A DNA stretch of 64,000 nucleotides from Mansonella perstans. Its lineage: Eukaryota; Nematoda; Chromadorea; Rhabditida; Onchocercidae. The translations under genes were made by a program, and so were the position numbers. The notes beneath the pieces are model-generated. The model saw only the letters and a program-made list of their open reading frames with translations, made no database searches and was not told the origin of the DNA. The DNA lies in assembly GCA_037074765.1 (NCBI GenBank), contig JBAMDO010000055.1, positions 1 to 64,000 of the forward strand. The letters run 5' to 3'. Below, in pieces: positions 50,003-62,931 of this stretch. The stretch's first letter is position 1; the number at the start of each line of letters is the position of its first letter.

Positions 50003-50643
50003 TTAATTTCTAATCAAAATTTTCAAATTTAGTACTTTATTAAAAATGATTTAAAATAAAATATTAAATTATATTAAATCAAAGAATTCATTTTATCCTG
50101 TTGTAATGTTAAAAATGATCAAACTAATATTTAAATGGTTAATTTACTCTTTCTTAATTTTACTTAGTAACATAAAGATTTGAAGTAATAAAAGCTTGAA
50201 GAAAATAAGTCAATTAATAATACTTTTTTGATAATATGTTAAGTTATCCGTTCATTTGATTGCTTGGATATATAAATGTAAAAACAAAAAATACCAATGC
50301 TGACAGTTTCGTCAATTAATTTACTTAAAATTTAAATGTTAAATTGAGCATTGAAATTTTTGCATGCTTTGAAGCTGTCATACATGGGAAGTTTATTACA
50401 ATTCTTATATATAATAGTTGTTTGGGTGTAAGTTTAATTTTATATTATAATAAAAACCAAAAAAAAAAATGAGAAATGATTTTAATTCAAAAAAAAACCA
50501 TTTATGCAAAAAGTCATATGAAATTACATTTTATGTAAATTTAAAAAAAAAAATTATGTAAGTAATATCGAGAAATCAAAACAAAATTTGCTCATTTACT
50601 ATTCGTTACTTTTTTGTGAGCAGAAATCAGAAGTACAGATTGT
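50003..50643. other. Intergenic, nothing recognised
   Basis: About 640 bp, AT-rich. It may hold the promoter of the next gene, whose first exon follows TTTTTTGTGAGCAG. Confidence 0.5.
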
Positions 50644-53600
50644 ATGTCTAAAACAAAGTCAAATGGAGAGAGTGGAAAGGAATGTTCAAAATCAACTGGT
50701 CAAAATATCGAAGAGAAAATGATCCGGTCAGTGATATTCATCTAATAAAAATCTTTGACCTGTGTAACTCAGTGATATAAAGAAAATTCATAAAAATGAT
50801 ATTTAAATTGAGCACATTGTAGATGGTAATAGAGAGATTAGCTAAGAACTCACTTCAGACCAGAAAAGGATAAGAATTGAAAAAACTGGGTCAATTGTCT
50901 GAGGTCATTTAACTTTCTGATGATGACCAAGAATTAATGTGTGTGATGTTGAGATGAGTAAGGAAGAAGATCATTAGACAGAAATAACATAAAGCAATAC
51001 GGCGCAGTAATTATGAATCTTAATGTTTCCTCGCTTAACATAAAGTCCATTTCATTTGAATAATCTTTGATATCGTTGAAAAAGTAATTTCTGTATTTTG
51101 TTTTACTTAGGTCAAAATGAAAAGTATAAAGATAGATTTGAAAGCCAACAATATGCTACAAATGTAAAAAAAATGAATAATTTACAAAATAATTTAATTT
51201 AATAATTTACAAAAAATGAATAATTTACAGTTCTTATCAGTTATTGATAAGATCATTTGATTTATTCAGTGCTTCTTCTCTTCAATAGTATTGTTTTTAT
51301 TTAATTATATAAAAAATAATAATCGAAAAATATTAATGTCTAATAATGCGGTCACTAAGTATTTCAGTATATTTTTATCATTTTTCTACTTTGCTTAGTT
51401 TAAATCTTATCCTTCATTCTTTTTTTACAACACTTATGTTCGTTTATTGTTAGGCAACGACAAGAATGTGAGAAAGGTCAAAGTTCAAACGGTACTAATG
51501 GTAATGAAAATGATCGGGAACAATTGAAAGAGCAAAGTACACCGCGTAAATGGGAACGAATTGAAAAAATGGCCAAAAGAAAGAAAAGCGCTAGCCGAAA
51601 TTTAGCAAAATTAACAGATACCGAGAATTTTGCAGCAGATACTTTATTAAAGGTTTTATTTAATTATTTATTCAATTATCATTTCTTTTCATTAAGGTAC
51701 CAGAAATGGAAAAGATTGTTATGAGTTTTGGAGCACTGAAACATTTGAACTTCTTGGATATTAAATAGCGACCTCGGAGCAATGATTTCAAGACAATGTA
51801 GAATGTTATGGAGGCCTTAAAGCTTAATGTCATCAGACAAATGCACAAGTCCTCATGCACTTTCTTTTCTACCCAAATTTCTTATGTTTCATCTTTAAGC
51901 AAAAATAATAAATCGATTGACCAATCCGATTTCCGAAACTTTCCAACTTAATAAAAATATTGAAACATGAATATTTGAGAAATGAGCTGAGAATATACCA
52001 AATGCATCATTGAGATTCCAATCAGTCTTTCAATTTGGAACGTTTATTTATCCATTCATTAATCAATTAATTACCATGGTGGCAATTGCAGAAAGATAAT
52101 TTGAATGAAATGGAATTTGATGTTACCCAACGGCAGAATACATTACGGACGAAAAAAAGCAAACATTTGAAAATTTCACCGTGTAATATTTTTTATAACA
52201 TTTAGTTAATTAATTAGCCTTAATCATTAATCAAATCTTAGCTGTAAAATAGAAAAATTTTTTTTATTAGAAAACAGAAAAAATAAAAAACGTTTATTCT
52301 AAAAAAAATTTCTAATATATTTTCATCCTAAGCATAGAGTGATTATCTTGCAATGATTTTCATAATTCTTCACCGCTCGAAGAAAAGGTATACATTAGTT
52401 AATAGTACTACATTAGTTAAACAACACGTTGTACGAGAAATCCAAAATGAAGGTTCAAATTCCGGCACAACCAAAGAAAACGCTCAGATTCCGATTCATT
52501 CAAAACAAATTCATTCTGTAAATTAAGAAATAAAAATAAAATAAAATTGAAATCAAAGTTTCTATCATATATTTTCAACTTTTCCTGCATTAAGTAATTT
52601 TTCTTTTTTGTCAAATTAGTAGATATAATTGAAATTAAAATGAATTAAATGAGAAATTTAACAAATTTTACCATCTGAAATTCAATGATAACTTATAACA
52701 ATGTCTTTTATCTATAATTTGTGAAGATAATTATTCAGCGAAATCTGATAATAAAGGCTTGACAACTGATATGAATTTACCAGTTGCAAATGAAGTACCA
52801 GGAGAAGCACTGGACAAAAAGGTCGAGAAAGGCGAATATTTGATGTGGCCCAGTGTTCTATCAGTTGCTATCGATAGCCTAGAGCTAGTACGCATCATTA
52901 TCTATGTTGAAAATATCCTTGTATTGTTTAATTTTAAAAATTTGAAGATTAAAAATCTTGACATTTCTAGCAAAATTTGATTTTTGCTAACATTTCATTA
53001 TCCATAATTTTGAATCATCAGTTCAAATTTATAATTTTTTGTGTTTTTTTTTGAATATGAACTCTGAAGTGTTAAAATGAGTCATAACAAATAATCCTAA
53101 GCAATGGTCTATTGTACAAAAGTTCATCAGTGAGTTACTTTTTACAAATTTCAGGATGTTGCACTGACTGCAATTATAGTACTTTTATTTACAATTGAAT
53201 TCAACGGTTGCAACACACTGTATCCGCTGTCTAATACAACTTTTACCGCTTTGATCATCACTTGGCTCATTATTACTAAATCATTCCATCTACATGTCAA
53301 AATGGAGAGAAATAATCAAGGAATAATGGAATTTTACATCCCTAATTTTAGAAAATACCTGGTAAGACATTTATTCATAAGCCTATAATCAAAAGACAGA
53401 AAAATTACGCTTTTCTGTGGAAAAATTTTCTTTAAAAACATTTTTAATTCAATTACTTTTACTGCTTTAAGAATTTAATTAGAATCACTGGTCTAACATG
53501 GCTTAAGCAAATTAATATTTACTAGTACGGTTAGAATTCTAATTTAACATGGCCTGAATAAATAATACAACGACATGATATATTTTTAGAAGGCTTAAAA

Positions 53601-53719
53601 TATCCTTAATTTGTCAAAAATTGATCAGTATTGATGTTTATTCATTTTTACCTCATCTATCCTTACAGGATTCGCTCCAATTCCAGGATATGCTCCAATA
53701 CTTCACATTTATTAAATAG
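50644..53719 (+). CDS. Orphan lysine-rich protein with C-terminal membrane region
   Basis: Six exons join without frame conflict: 50644-50726, 51454-51652, 52092-52182, 52739-52887, 53155-53361 and 53669-53719, giving 259 residues. The first 125 are hydrophilic and basic (MSKTKSNGESGKECSK; RKWERIEKMAKRKKSASR). Residues about 157-174 form a short apolar stretch (YLMWPSVLSVAIDSL). Two likely membrane spans follow at about 176-190 (ALTAIIVLLFTIEF) and 203-217 (FTALIITWLIITKSF), then a short tail ending YFTFIK. Junction phases are consistent (2, 0, 1, 0, 0), which supports one gene. An alternative end uses a 44-nt intron after 51652 and stops at 51768. I do not recognise the family. A small ER or nuclear-membrane protein is possible, but that is a guess. 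Confidence 0.6.
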
Positions 53720-55096
53720 AAACTTAATTACAGTTCCTTCATGCACACATTGTTCGCTGTACACTTACGATAGCATCAATCGCTCAGACGATATATTTCT
53801 TAGTGATATCGACTCATCGAGCACTTTTCTCTCTAATTATAGTTTTGTTAATTATTCACTTTTGCTGTGCATTTGTTCATTTGCACTTCGCTACAAAGAA
53901 TTATTTTGCATTATTGCTCATTTAAAATGGAAATTTCAAAATCATTGAAACAAAAGACTTTAATTGAATTTAATAATCAACATGAATTATTAAGACAAAT
54001 AAACACTTTAATCCATTCATTGGATCCGATAATCCTCGAAAAAATTGTCATCCTCAAAAACAATTCTCAGCAATTGAATCTGCAATCCATAAAAATATTC
54101 CGGTATGCATAATCTTCAGGATCTGAGAAGACTACTTAAGAATTTCATAATAATTTTTCATTTAATGGTAACAATTCCCAAGTCCGAATAATTGCGAAGT
54201 ATTCTGTCTTTGATCTTGCTGAGTTTTTGGTTTTTGCCATTTGTCATCGTATCAGTTTCATTGATGAAATAAATGAATTTGTTAAGGAAATCGATGTAAA
54301 ACATTTTATAATGAAGAATCTTCGAAATTTTCAAAATTTCAGAATATCAGAATTTCTTTAGAATTAGCATTTAACAATTTGGAGTTCTTTAGTATTCAGA
54401 TGACAAAATTACTCAATGCAGTAACCAATAACAATTAATTTAAAAGTTTGAATTCTTAAGAAAAAACTTTATTTTGCGAGTATAAGTTGAAGATGACACA
54501 ACTATCATCAAAGAGGCATATATTCATAATATAAATTACAATTATCGATTAAAAACTAAAATCGTATGTTTTAATTTTGTTCAATGGTAATTTATAGAAT
54601 TTAACATCTAAAGCAGTAACAAAATGATATTATTAAAATTATGCTAATTACTTCAAGATTTTTCACTTTGAAACACTTTTAACGTAACGAATTATTCTTA
54701 GAAATTGGTCAACTAATGAATACTATACCTACGGCTAATTTCTGTTCTTTCTTCAGGCACGAAGGTTGGGCAAATATGTTTCTTTTTTAAATAACAAAGG
54801 TCGATGAATGATATCATCGTTATTTACAAATGATTTTATTATTTAGAGCGATCTTGCAACCATATCTCTTCCTCTTTGAAACGACTCTTCAATCCTTTTA
54901 TTATAATCTGAAATATAATTCAAAAGCTGTCATAATACATTATTGAACATTTTTTGCCAGCTGGAAAAAGAACTAGGTCTTTTTAGTTAGGCTTCCTCCC
55001 CGTTAAATATCTTAATAGTTAAATGATAAACCAAACTTTATCATTTAAATTATCAAGACTTTGATAAATGGATTTTACTTATATTTATCAGATCAT
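53720..55096. other. Spacer with one short helical ORF
   Basis: It should include the 3' UTR of the preceding gene. An ATG at 53926 opens a 62-codon frame to 54112 (MEISKSLKQKTLIEF, then a leucine/glutamine-rich helix-like part). No acceptor or partner exon supports it, so it is only noted. Confidence 0.35.
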
Positions 55097-55466
55097 TTAA
55101 AATTTCATTTCAACGCATATTATATAAATTCCTGATAATTTAAATGAAAGTTTTTCTGGAGCAATACTTAATTTTCGACAATCCGCTGTTGGAACAATTG
55201 CAGATGAACGAGATTGTTTGAAGACAGGATTGACACCGAATTGTTGTTCCTCTAACTGTTGCTTTTTATTCTTCCGAACATTTTTACATTTACCGGTTTG
55301 ATGTCTTTTGTCTGCACCTTCATCGCTTGTTGTTTTTTCTGCTGAAGTACTGCCATGTTTAGTATCGTATGCTTCAAACAAAGTTTTGTCAAATCATTGT
55401 ATGGTTGTAATCTAAGGCTCGAATAGATGTTATTTTGCAATGTATGACATTCCTCAATGAAAATCT
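55097..55466 (-). pseudogene. Unplaced exon with apparent one-base frameshift
   Basis: On the minus strand, after a good acceptor (TGTATTTAG), frame A reads IFIEECHTLQNNIYSSLRL to about YNDLTK. Near 55390 a second frame takes over (LFEAYDTKHGSTSAEK, then a basic KNVRKNKKQQLEEQQF part) and stays open to 55097. The switch lies at a run of four A; one extra base would fuse both into a single frame of about 120 residues. This suggests a frameshift mutation, an assembly error in a homopolymer or two overlapping exons. No family was recognised. Another short minus-strand frame with a stop (YIEVQELKEKKK) lies at about 55795-55885. Confidence 0.35.
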
Positions 55467-56212
55467 AAATACATTTTAACTTCATTAATTTTTCTACCAA
55501 TAATTTGACCTCCCTTTAACCTCATATTATTATTTTTTTACAGGTTTCAATCCTAAATTTATTGGACTAACGGTGGATATTTTGGAAAATTATTTCTGAT
55601 TCAATTATGAAACTTTTAGGTTGATTGATTAAATAGAATGAAATTTATGATCAAAAAACTAACAAAAATCAATATAACATAATAATAGGTAGATGGAGAA
55701 TTGTTAAAGTAAGATAAAAGTTAGTAGTGAGTGAGGATTGTACTTGTAATTCGTACTTTTTAAAACAAAAATTATATTTTGATCGTTGCTTAGTTCCGCA
55801 GAAAATCCCGCAGTTTATGATCAATGGTGTTCGTAGCTTTCAATTTCTTTTTCTCTTTTAATTCTTGAACTTCGATGTAATATTTTTTAAATTAATAAAT
55901 CTATTATAATTGGTTTAAGAAATAAACTAACTCAGAGACAATTTTAAAAAATTGCAATTTAAAATAAATTTTTGAACACTCTGAGTAGTTATAAATTATC
56001 AGATGAAATTCTTAAATATTTAGGTTTACTTTATCAGTGTTACCACATGCGTTTAATTCTAAATTATTATTTCATAAAGATGATGCAGTATTCTCATTTA
56101 ATTCAATTTAATGCTATTTATTTCGTTCCAGTTCAGCTAAATGCAATATAACTTATTTTAGGCATCATCAAATAAAGTAGGATATTTTTGGATTCTGATC
56201 TATTGATAAACT

Positions 56213-58037
56213 CTAACAATGGACGGATGTATCAGAGGACGATCGGCTGATATCATCGGTACTGCTCTTTTCGCTTGATGTTGTTCCCGTATCAACTTCA
56301 GAGCTTTTGGAATTCTTGGCTTCACTTGGCTTTTGTTGCTTTGATTTTAGGTTACATTTTCCTCCTTCATATGATCGTAGTTTCTGGAATGTTTCTGATA
56401 CTTTTCCCTCTAAGTGATCATAAAAATATTACTAGCAAACGTGTGATCATCGATAATTGGAATGGCAATATTAATTTGTTATATCCCATTATGCTGATAA
56501 TTAATGAATAATAGCTCACCAACTACATTGAATCTTCGTTATCTTCAGTAATTTTACCGACAAATAAGGGATCTTCTACACAATAACTTATTTCGTGCTG
56601 GGATCATTAAAATTCTTAAATTAGTCATTAAATCTGAGTAAGATCAAATATTGATCCGGTTAAGATTAAGATAAACGGACAAACTTACAAATTCAACATC
56701 ACTTTCTGCACTAGAATCGTCCTCCTTGCTATTAATGGATTTGGATTTGGATTTATCTTGAGCATTCAACGGATTGATGATTCCTTCTTTATCAGTGTAG
56801 CTAAAATTGTTAACTGTTACTTAGAAAGTTTCATCTGTTTTAAGTAAGATCAAAAAAGGACCACAGTGTCTTTCTTTCATCCTTCCCTGATCTACTTCTG
56901 TATTGTCTTCTTGTCCTCTCTTTTATTTAAATTTTCAATTCAGATATTTGATGAATAAACAACGAATAACAAACGATCCGATCGATCGAACTGCTTTTCG
57001 TTAAACTAATTCGACATACCGTTGTTGTTGTTGTTGTTGTTGTAGATCCATCGTTTTTGATTGTTTTTGATGTGATTTAATAGATCTTTGATTGAGAGAT
57101 TTGGAAATTCGATCGGTTAAACGTAAATTCCGCTCACTATCGTTCACGTGAGCAGGCACATGATCTATAATCTGTTCGGATGTACTATTTACTTTTTGTG
57201 GATATTGCAATGTCGCAGCTGGCAACGCGTCATCTAACTGCAAATTAATGCTATTCAATGATGATTATTCTCGTTTCTAGTGCATGTTAGTTCATGCGAT
57301 ACTGTACTCTGATGCAGACTTTCCTAAAATGTTCATAATTCGAAATCCTTCATAGATCCAATATAACTTCTGATTATAAATTTAGGTTGTAATATTTCAC
57401 GAAATTACAGAATTTTAACATTTCCCATAAAATATCTGATCTCATACGATTCGTTTAGCACTGCGACGGCCAAGTGCACTTGACATTTGCATTGATGAAG
57501 AGTAATTTTTTCTTGCATTTATTTCATTTAGCCTTGCTAAAAACGATGTTAGAGTTAATTAGGGTTAATTATATTTATGAATTCAATTAAATTTATGACA
57601 TTAGAGTTACTTAAGTTCATGACAGACTTATCATTCCTGAATTAAATAAAAAAAAAAAAAAAACATTTTTGAAGAAAAAAATTTGATCTAGCAATAATAT
57701 CAGCTAATATAGAATAGAATCCATCAGAATCCGCTGTAAGAGATTACGAAAACTCTCTCAGATTTCTTCTCTGTTCTGATTAATCAGTTTTTTTTTCCGC
57801 TGAATATATGCTGAAAAGATTTTCTACAACAAAGAAAAAATACACATTCAAATAAAGTGAGAATTTCAACTTTACAAAGAACTTGCCTGTCCTATTTTTG
57901 ACATTTATTGTCGTATCATTACGTTGCGTTTTCAATTTTAACATTATTTGTTCAGTTTCTTTCAGTGCATCTTCCATGATTTGATTGATATACTGATAAG
58001 TATCTGATGCATACTTTGGCACTGATAATTCATTCAT
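56213..58037 (-). CDS. Low-complexity protein with polyglutamine, unidentified
   Basis: Five exons (58037-57887, 57536-57448, 57237-57020, 56800-56689, 56338-56213) give 231 residues. The N-terminal part is helical and charged (MEDALKETEQIMLKL), followed by RLNEINARKNYSSSMQMS, a mixed region, seven consecutive Gln (MDLQQQQQQQR), and an acidic Ser/Lys-rich tail ending SSDTSVHC. No domain was recognised; most of it is probably disordered. The ATG follows AAATCTCAG, a good trans-splice acceptor. The first intron begins AG then GCAAGT, a GC donor, and only this choice keeps the frame. The start faces the phosphatase-like gene across 962 bp, so the two may share a promoter. Confidence 0.6.
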
Positions 58038-58999
58038 CTGAGATTTCTGATAATTTGCATTTTCAACATTAATTCTTCCTTTTTCATGGATTTAACATTA
58101 ACAAAATATTTTATGGTAAAATTTCTTTAAAGAAGGGAAATCCGAGTAGAATGATCTTAGCATTGAAGGATAAATTAAAGGATATCATCATGACACAGAT
58201 TCTACCATTAAATTACAGGATCAAGCATTGGCATGAAATGGAAAATTTCGGCAATATATTTCATCAAAAGAATTTATCCTTCAATTTGTTCATTTTTTTT
58301 TGTTAGGCCTTTTATGAAAAAATCATCTCTCATGCGATGTGAAATAATAAACCTCGACTGGTACCATTCAACACCTCGACTGGTACCATTCAACAATTAA
58401 GCTTGACAAAAGAATGAGACTGTTATCGTAAATGAAATTTTTAAATTACAAACTTTCAGTTCCAATTTCAAATATGCAAAATGTGCATTAAAATTTATAA
58501 AATTTGTTAAAATTACACTCCGACAACTACACTCACGGTGCACGGTCGTTATAGAGATGGATAAAAGTAATTTTGAATTATTTTGCATAATGTATAATTA
58601 ACTTAGCTGACAAGAATGAGTGCAATTAAAATGTTCAGGTTTTTGCTAGTAATTTGTTAAGTCCAATCTGAAGGTATTTTAAAATTAAACCTTAATAATT
58701 AATTTGAATTCCAAATTTGACCTAATTTGCAAATGTTATAGAAATGTAATACTTCAATGATGTAAAATTTTTCTCAAAAATTCTAGATTTTAATATTTGG
58801 ATAGTAAATACAGAATTTTCAAATATGTTAGATAATGTCCACAATCCTCGAATATGTTAGATGATGTCCAAAATTCTCAAATGTGTTAGATGTGTAAGAG
58901 TTATAACTAAAATAAAATTTATGGGTGCAGTAAATTAAAATTTAAGAAATATTAACCAAGAAACGAAGCATTAGAAAAACTGAAACCAAGCAATGTAAT
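58038..58999. promoter_or_regulatory. Divergent intergenic region with short direct repeats
   Basis: It separates two genes transcribed away from each other. It contains a perfect 22-bp tandem pair beginning ACCTCGACTGGTACC (58351-58394) and three copies of an AATATGTTAGATGATGTCC-like unit at about 58816-58893. No promoter motif was identified. Confidence 0.45.
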
Positions 59000-61900
59000 A
59001 TGCCAGCAGCGAAAGGAAGTACAAAAATTATTCGGCAACGCAGAGGTAAAGTTCATATCTTTATCTAGTTATACTCGATATCACTGTCGATGATAAGAAC
59101 AAATTAGTTCAAGACATGAATAACTAGTGTTATTAATTTCAAAAAACAATTCACTAATTAGAAGGAAATTGTTTATCTGTTGTTTATATTTTCAAGAATT
59201 TTTTTGTTTATTTCATTGCCTAGATGTTTCCTTTAAGCAAAACATTTATTTGGCACAATAATTTTTAATAATTGAATGGAAAAATGAAATTTTTTTTTTA
59301 AACAGTACTAATTATTCAACGTTAGCAAATTTTGAAAAGTAACAGCAAAGTATAATGCTCTACTAATTAATACAAAATTAAATCAATCATTTACTGTCGT
59401 ATTATTTGCAGACATTAGTACATCAAATAGACCAATGCAAACAAGTCATAGAGAGCCAATTTTTGTAGGAGCAAAGAGCTATCGAGCAAAGTTTGTTTCA
59501 GACTTTTTCGTGAATGAAATTCCTTCAAAATATTTATATTTTTTTTAATATGATCAATAGAAAGCGAAAAATACATAGCTGTACTTAATGGTGAGACAAT
59601 AACAGATTCAATAAATATTTAAAATTCATTTCTTATTAACTCACAACTTTCAAATTAGTTCTACAATTTTTTAATTATTAGATTGAACTAATTATATCAC
59701 ATTAGTTACGTGATCCCATTATCAAATCGTATTAATGATTTAAAAATAAGTTTATTTAGAGAAACTTCTGTGATTCCATTATCAACTTGTATTGCTGATT
59801 TAAAAGTAAGTTTATTTAATAAATTATAAAAAAAAGTCGATAAAGATGTAAGATAAATTTTCATCTTTATTTTTTAATAACATCATTCTTCACTTTATGA
59901 TACTGAATATTTTTCTTATGACTTATTAATTTAAATTAAAACATTCTGTTAAAATTTCACTTTGACAATTTTAAAAAATTTTGCTGTTGGTTTAAATTGG
60001 TTTACTTTTTCAAGTTGCGACGATCACATCCGTTAATATTATTGGGATTGACCAGTGCTGAAACAATTGATTCAATATTTCCTAATTGGCTCAAACGAGC
60101 ATTTATCAGAAGAAATCGAAATGGTGCTATTTATCAGCCATATGATCTAAATATGCCGTCATCCTTGCTAAGGTTAATTCATTACATGAGTTGCTAATTA
60201 TTTTTGGTAGTATCAAAAAAAATAAATAAATTTAGTAAGTGATAGATAGATTAAAAAAGCGTTTCATTCTTTATCGAGCAGTTTAATGAATGGCTTGTTA
60301 ATTTATTAAAAAGAATCATTAAAATTACAATTAAAAGATCAATTATCATTTGCAAATTAATTTGATTTGGACAAAAGAAATTTTAACTTTCATTTAAGCA
60401 TTGTTGCAGACGACCCATTGCACATTATCAGATGGATTCACCAATTACGGAACATGGAAAAATTTGTGCTGCATTAATTGGCCGAGGCATTCTGCTTGCC
60501 AATTATCGACCTAAATTTGTAGGTTCATCGTTCGTTAATTAATATTTACTAATTAAAGACCTAAAATTGTAAATCCGTCATCACAACTTATATTTGCTTA
60601 AATTTGGTAGCTTAAAACTGCAACTTTTTGAAAGCAAGAATGCAGAAAGAAGCAAACTGTTAAATTTAACAAATAATTTTGAATAGATTTTCACATCTCC
60701 CGAATTGAGATGCATTGAAACAGCTCGTTCAATTCAACGTTCGTTGCACATTGATAATTGCAGTTTATGCGTTGAACCATCATTAGCTGAATACACAGTA
60801 TTTCGGGATGATGCCCAGAAATACTGGCTTACCACTGAACAGGTTTAGTTATTGCTGATAAATCATTTTGTTAATTAGAAATTATTCTCTCCAAAATGAA
60901 AAAAATCTAACGAGCAAACATATTTCATTCATTTTTTCGTAATCTGACAAATACTATTCATTATCACAGTAATTAAGTAATCATTACATTTTCAATTGTT
61001 TAATTTTATACTTTTTATAAAGCTAATATACTTTTGGCATTCAAATCTTAGTTGCAACAAGAAGCTATTATTCCAATCAATAAAAAGTATTTGCCGCTGC
61101 TAAAAGTTGAAGAACTTCCCAGAAATGAAACAACACAGGAATTTGTACAAAGATTACAACGATTTTACTTGCATATTATTAGGAATTTCGAGGAAGGGTA
61201 ATTTTTTATTTATTCAATTTTTTTCATTTTTATTCAATATTTTTTTCTATTCAATTTTGGCAGGTTTTAAATTCAAATTAACAGTATCAAATAGACAAGA
61301 AATCTTTTAATCTAAAAACTAACATTAATAAGAGAGACATAAATTATAAACTTAACTATAAGTTAACAACTGCAACAAAATTAACCTAATAAAATCAGAA
61401 TTGCAACTTGATAATAGCGAAGTGCTTCGTCCATTTTTCATTTAATTTATTTATGCAAATCGTAAATTTCGTTTTTTTTCTCTGAACAATGCATCAATAC
61501 CTGCTGTTAATTATATCGTTATTAATTAAACAACTAGTTTATAATTAGAAATTCATATTTCTACTTTTTGCAAAAAAAAAAGTTTATGAAATGCGTTGCT
61601 GACTTTTTTCTTAGATCTGCATGTGTGATGTTGTGGCATTAAGTGATTGAAAATGTCATCCAGAAGGAGAGAAATAGAATAGACTGTTTTCAACTTAGTC
61701 TTCGAGGAAATTTCCGTTTCATCTAAGGCTAAATAAGATCATGAGATCGATAAGTATAGTAAACAATTGTGAGGGAAAATTACAAACAAACTTTGACGAA
61801 ACAATTGAAGAGGACCATTGTAAAACCATTGTAGTTGAAACAGATAAAGTTAACAAAACTGTTCACTTTAGCAAATCTGTTCCTTTTTCATTTATAATCG

Positions 61901-62931
61901 CAGTGAGGGGAAGAATGGAACAAAGAAACGGACATCTCAGTGTTGCTTTCGGAAAACAACCAATCAATTAATTTTAATTAATTTTATTTTTCAATTAATA
62001 TTAAGTCGCAATTTATCTTGCATGAAATTATTCTTTCTAGCCAATTTGAAGAATAATTATCCGATATTTACCATTCATTTCACGTAAGAATTAGCTCGAG
62101 TCAAATTTCATAATGGATTTTGTTTGATATCCAGACCTTACATTGCAATTAATTTTAACAAAAATGACAAATGGAATTTAATTCAAGTTATATCAACAAC
62201 ATTATTTTCAATGATAATCAAAATGTAATTTTTTTTTTCCAATATTCCGAATAATTATAACGTTGAAAGTTAATTATTCATTCAGATGTGTCCTAATCGT
62301 AAGTAATATTACTGGAATTTTTGTGCTCAACGATGGGATTGCCACAGCTCCATGGGATCTACAGAAGGCTTACAGATATATGAATAATTGTCATTTATGT
62401 GCCGTTGAAGTTACAGCTGATGGAAAGGTCTGAATTTAGCGTTTCTTTTTCTTCTTTTGGTTTTCAAAACTACTATGAATCGAATTTCAAACTCAACAGT
62501 AATAATTTAACAAATTAGTTGAAAGCAGTAAAAATGAATGGCAATTTTTGTTTCTATAAGATTCTCTTACAGAGCAAAAATATGAATTACAAAAAATTTT
62601 TTATTAAACTAATTACAGCTTTTCATAAAGAAGATGGATTTAAAAATTATAGAAACTTGTGAAGTAATAATTATTGATTTGCTGAAAAAAATGACTGTCC
62701 TAAAAATTTGAATTAACCTGGTTGTTTATTCGTCATTCCAGCAGAATTATAATTATAATAATCCTATCAAAATCATAATTATAATGATTCTATCAATTTT
62801 CCAATTAATTTTATATTATTTGAAAATTTTTTTTAATTTTATGAAAATTTCAGATGAAATCTATCAGCAATCCTATTATATCATTAACGCGGACATTATT
62901 TGATGCTGAATATTCAAAATTCAAAATTTAA
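59000..62931 (+). CDS. Histidine-phosphatase-superfamily protein (UBASH3-like), probably inactive
   Basis: Eight exons (59000-59045, 59412-59509, 60015-60172, 60410-60518, 60687-60842, 61052-61197, 62286-62427, 62854-62931) give 310 residues. The order of blocks matches the C-terminal phosphatase half of UBASH3/STS proteins: AETIDSIFPNWL, YQPYDLNMPSSLLRRP, DSPITEHGKICAALIGRG, FTSPELRCIETARSIQRSL, VEPSLAEYTVF, CVLIVSNITG and TAPWDLQKAY. In active enzymes the first block carries R-H-G-E and the late block V-S-H-G. Here these read T-S-A-E (residues 61-64) and V-S-N-I (243-246), so both catalytic histidines are gone, although Arg145 of the SPELR block remains. No SH3 or UBA domain is encoded. Exon 2 must extend to 59509 to keep the frame. 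It is likely a pseudoenzyme with a binding or regulatory role. Confidence 0.85.
61741..61971 (+). CDS. ORF inside an intron of the phosphatase-like gene
   Basis: A 76-codon ATG-started frame lies wholly inside the 1,088-bp intron 61198-62285. It starts MRSISIVNNCEGK and has balanced composition (charged, few Phe or Leu runs), unlike chance frames nearby. A run EEDHCKTIVVETDKVNK is protein-like. No family was recognised. It could be a nested gene, an alternative exon or chance. Confidence 0.3.
   Translation: MRSISIVNNCEGKLQTNFDETIEEDHCKTIVVETDKVNKTVHFSKSVPFSFIIAVRGRMEQRNGHLSVAFGKQPIN

Noticed and set aside
57001..57060. Disease-type polyglutamine expansion
   Set aside because: Only seven glutamine codons are present in an unrelated protein; too short for that meaning.
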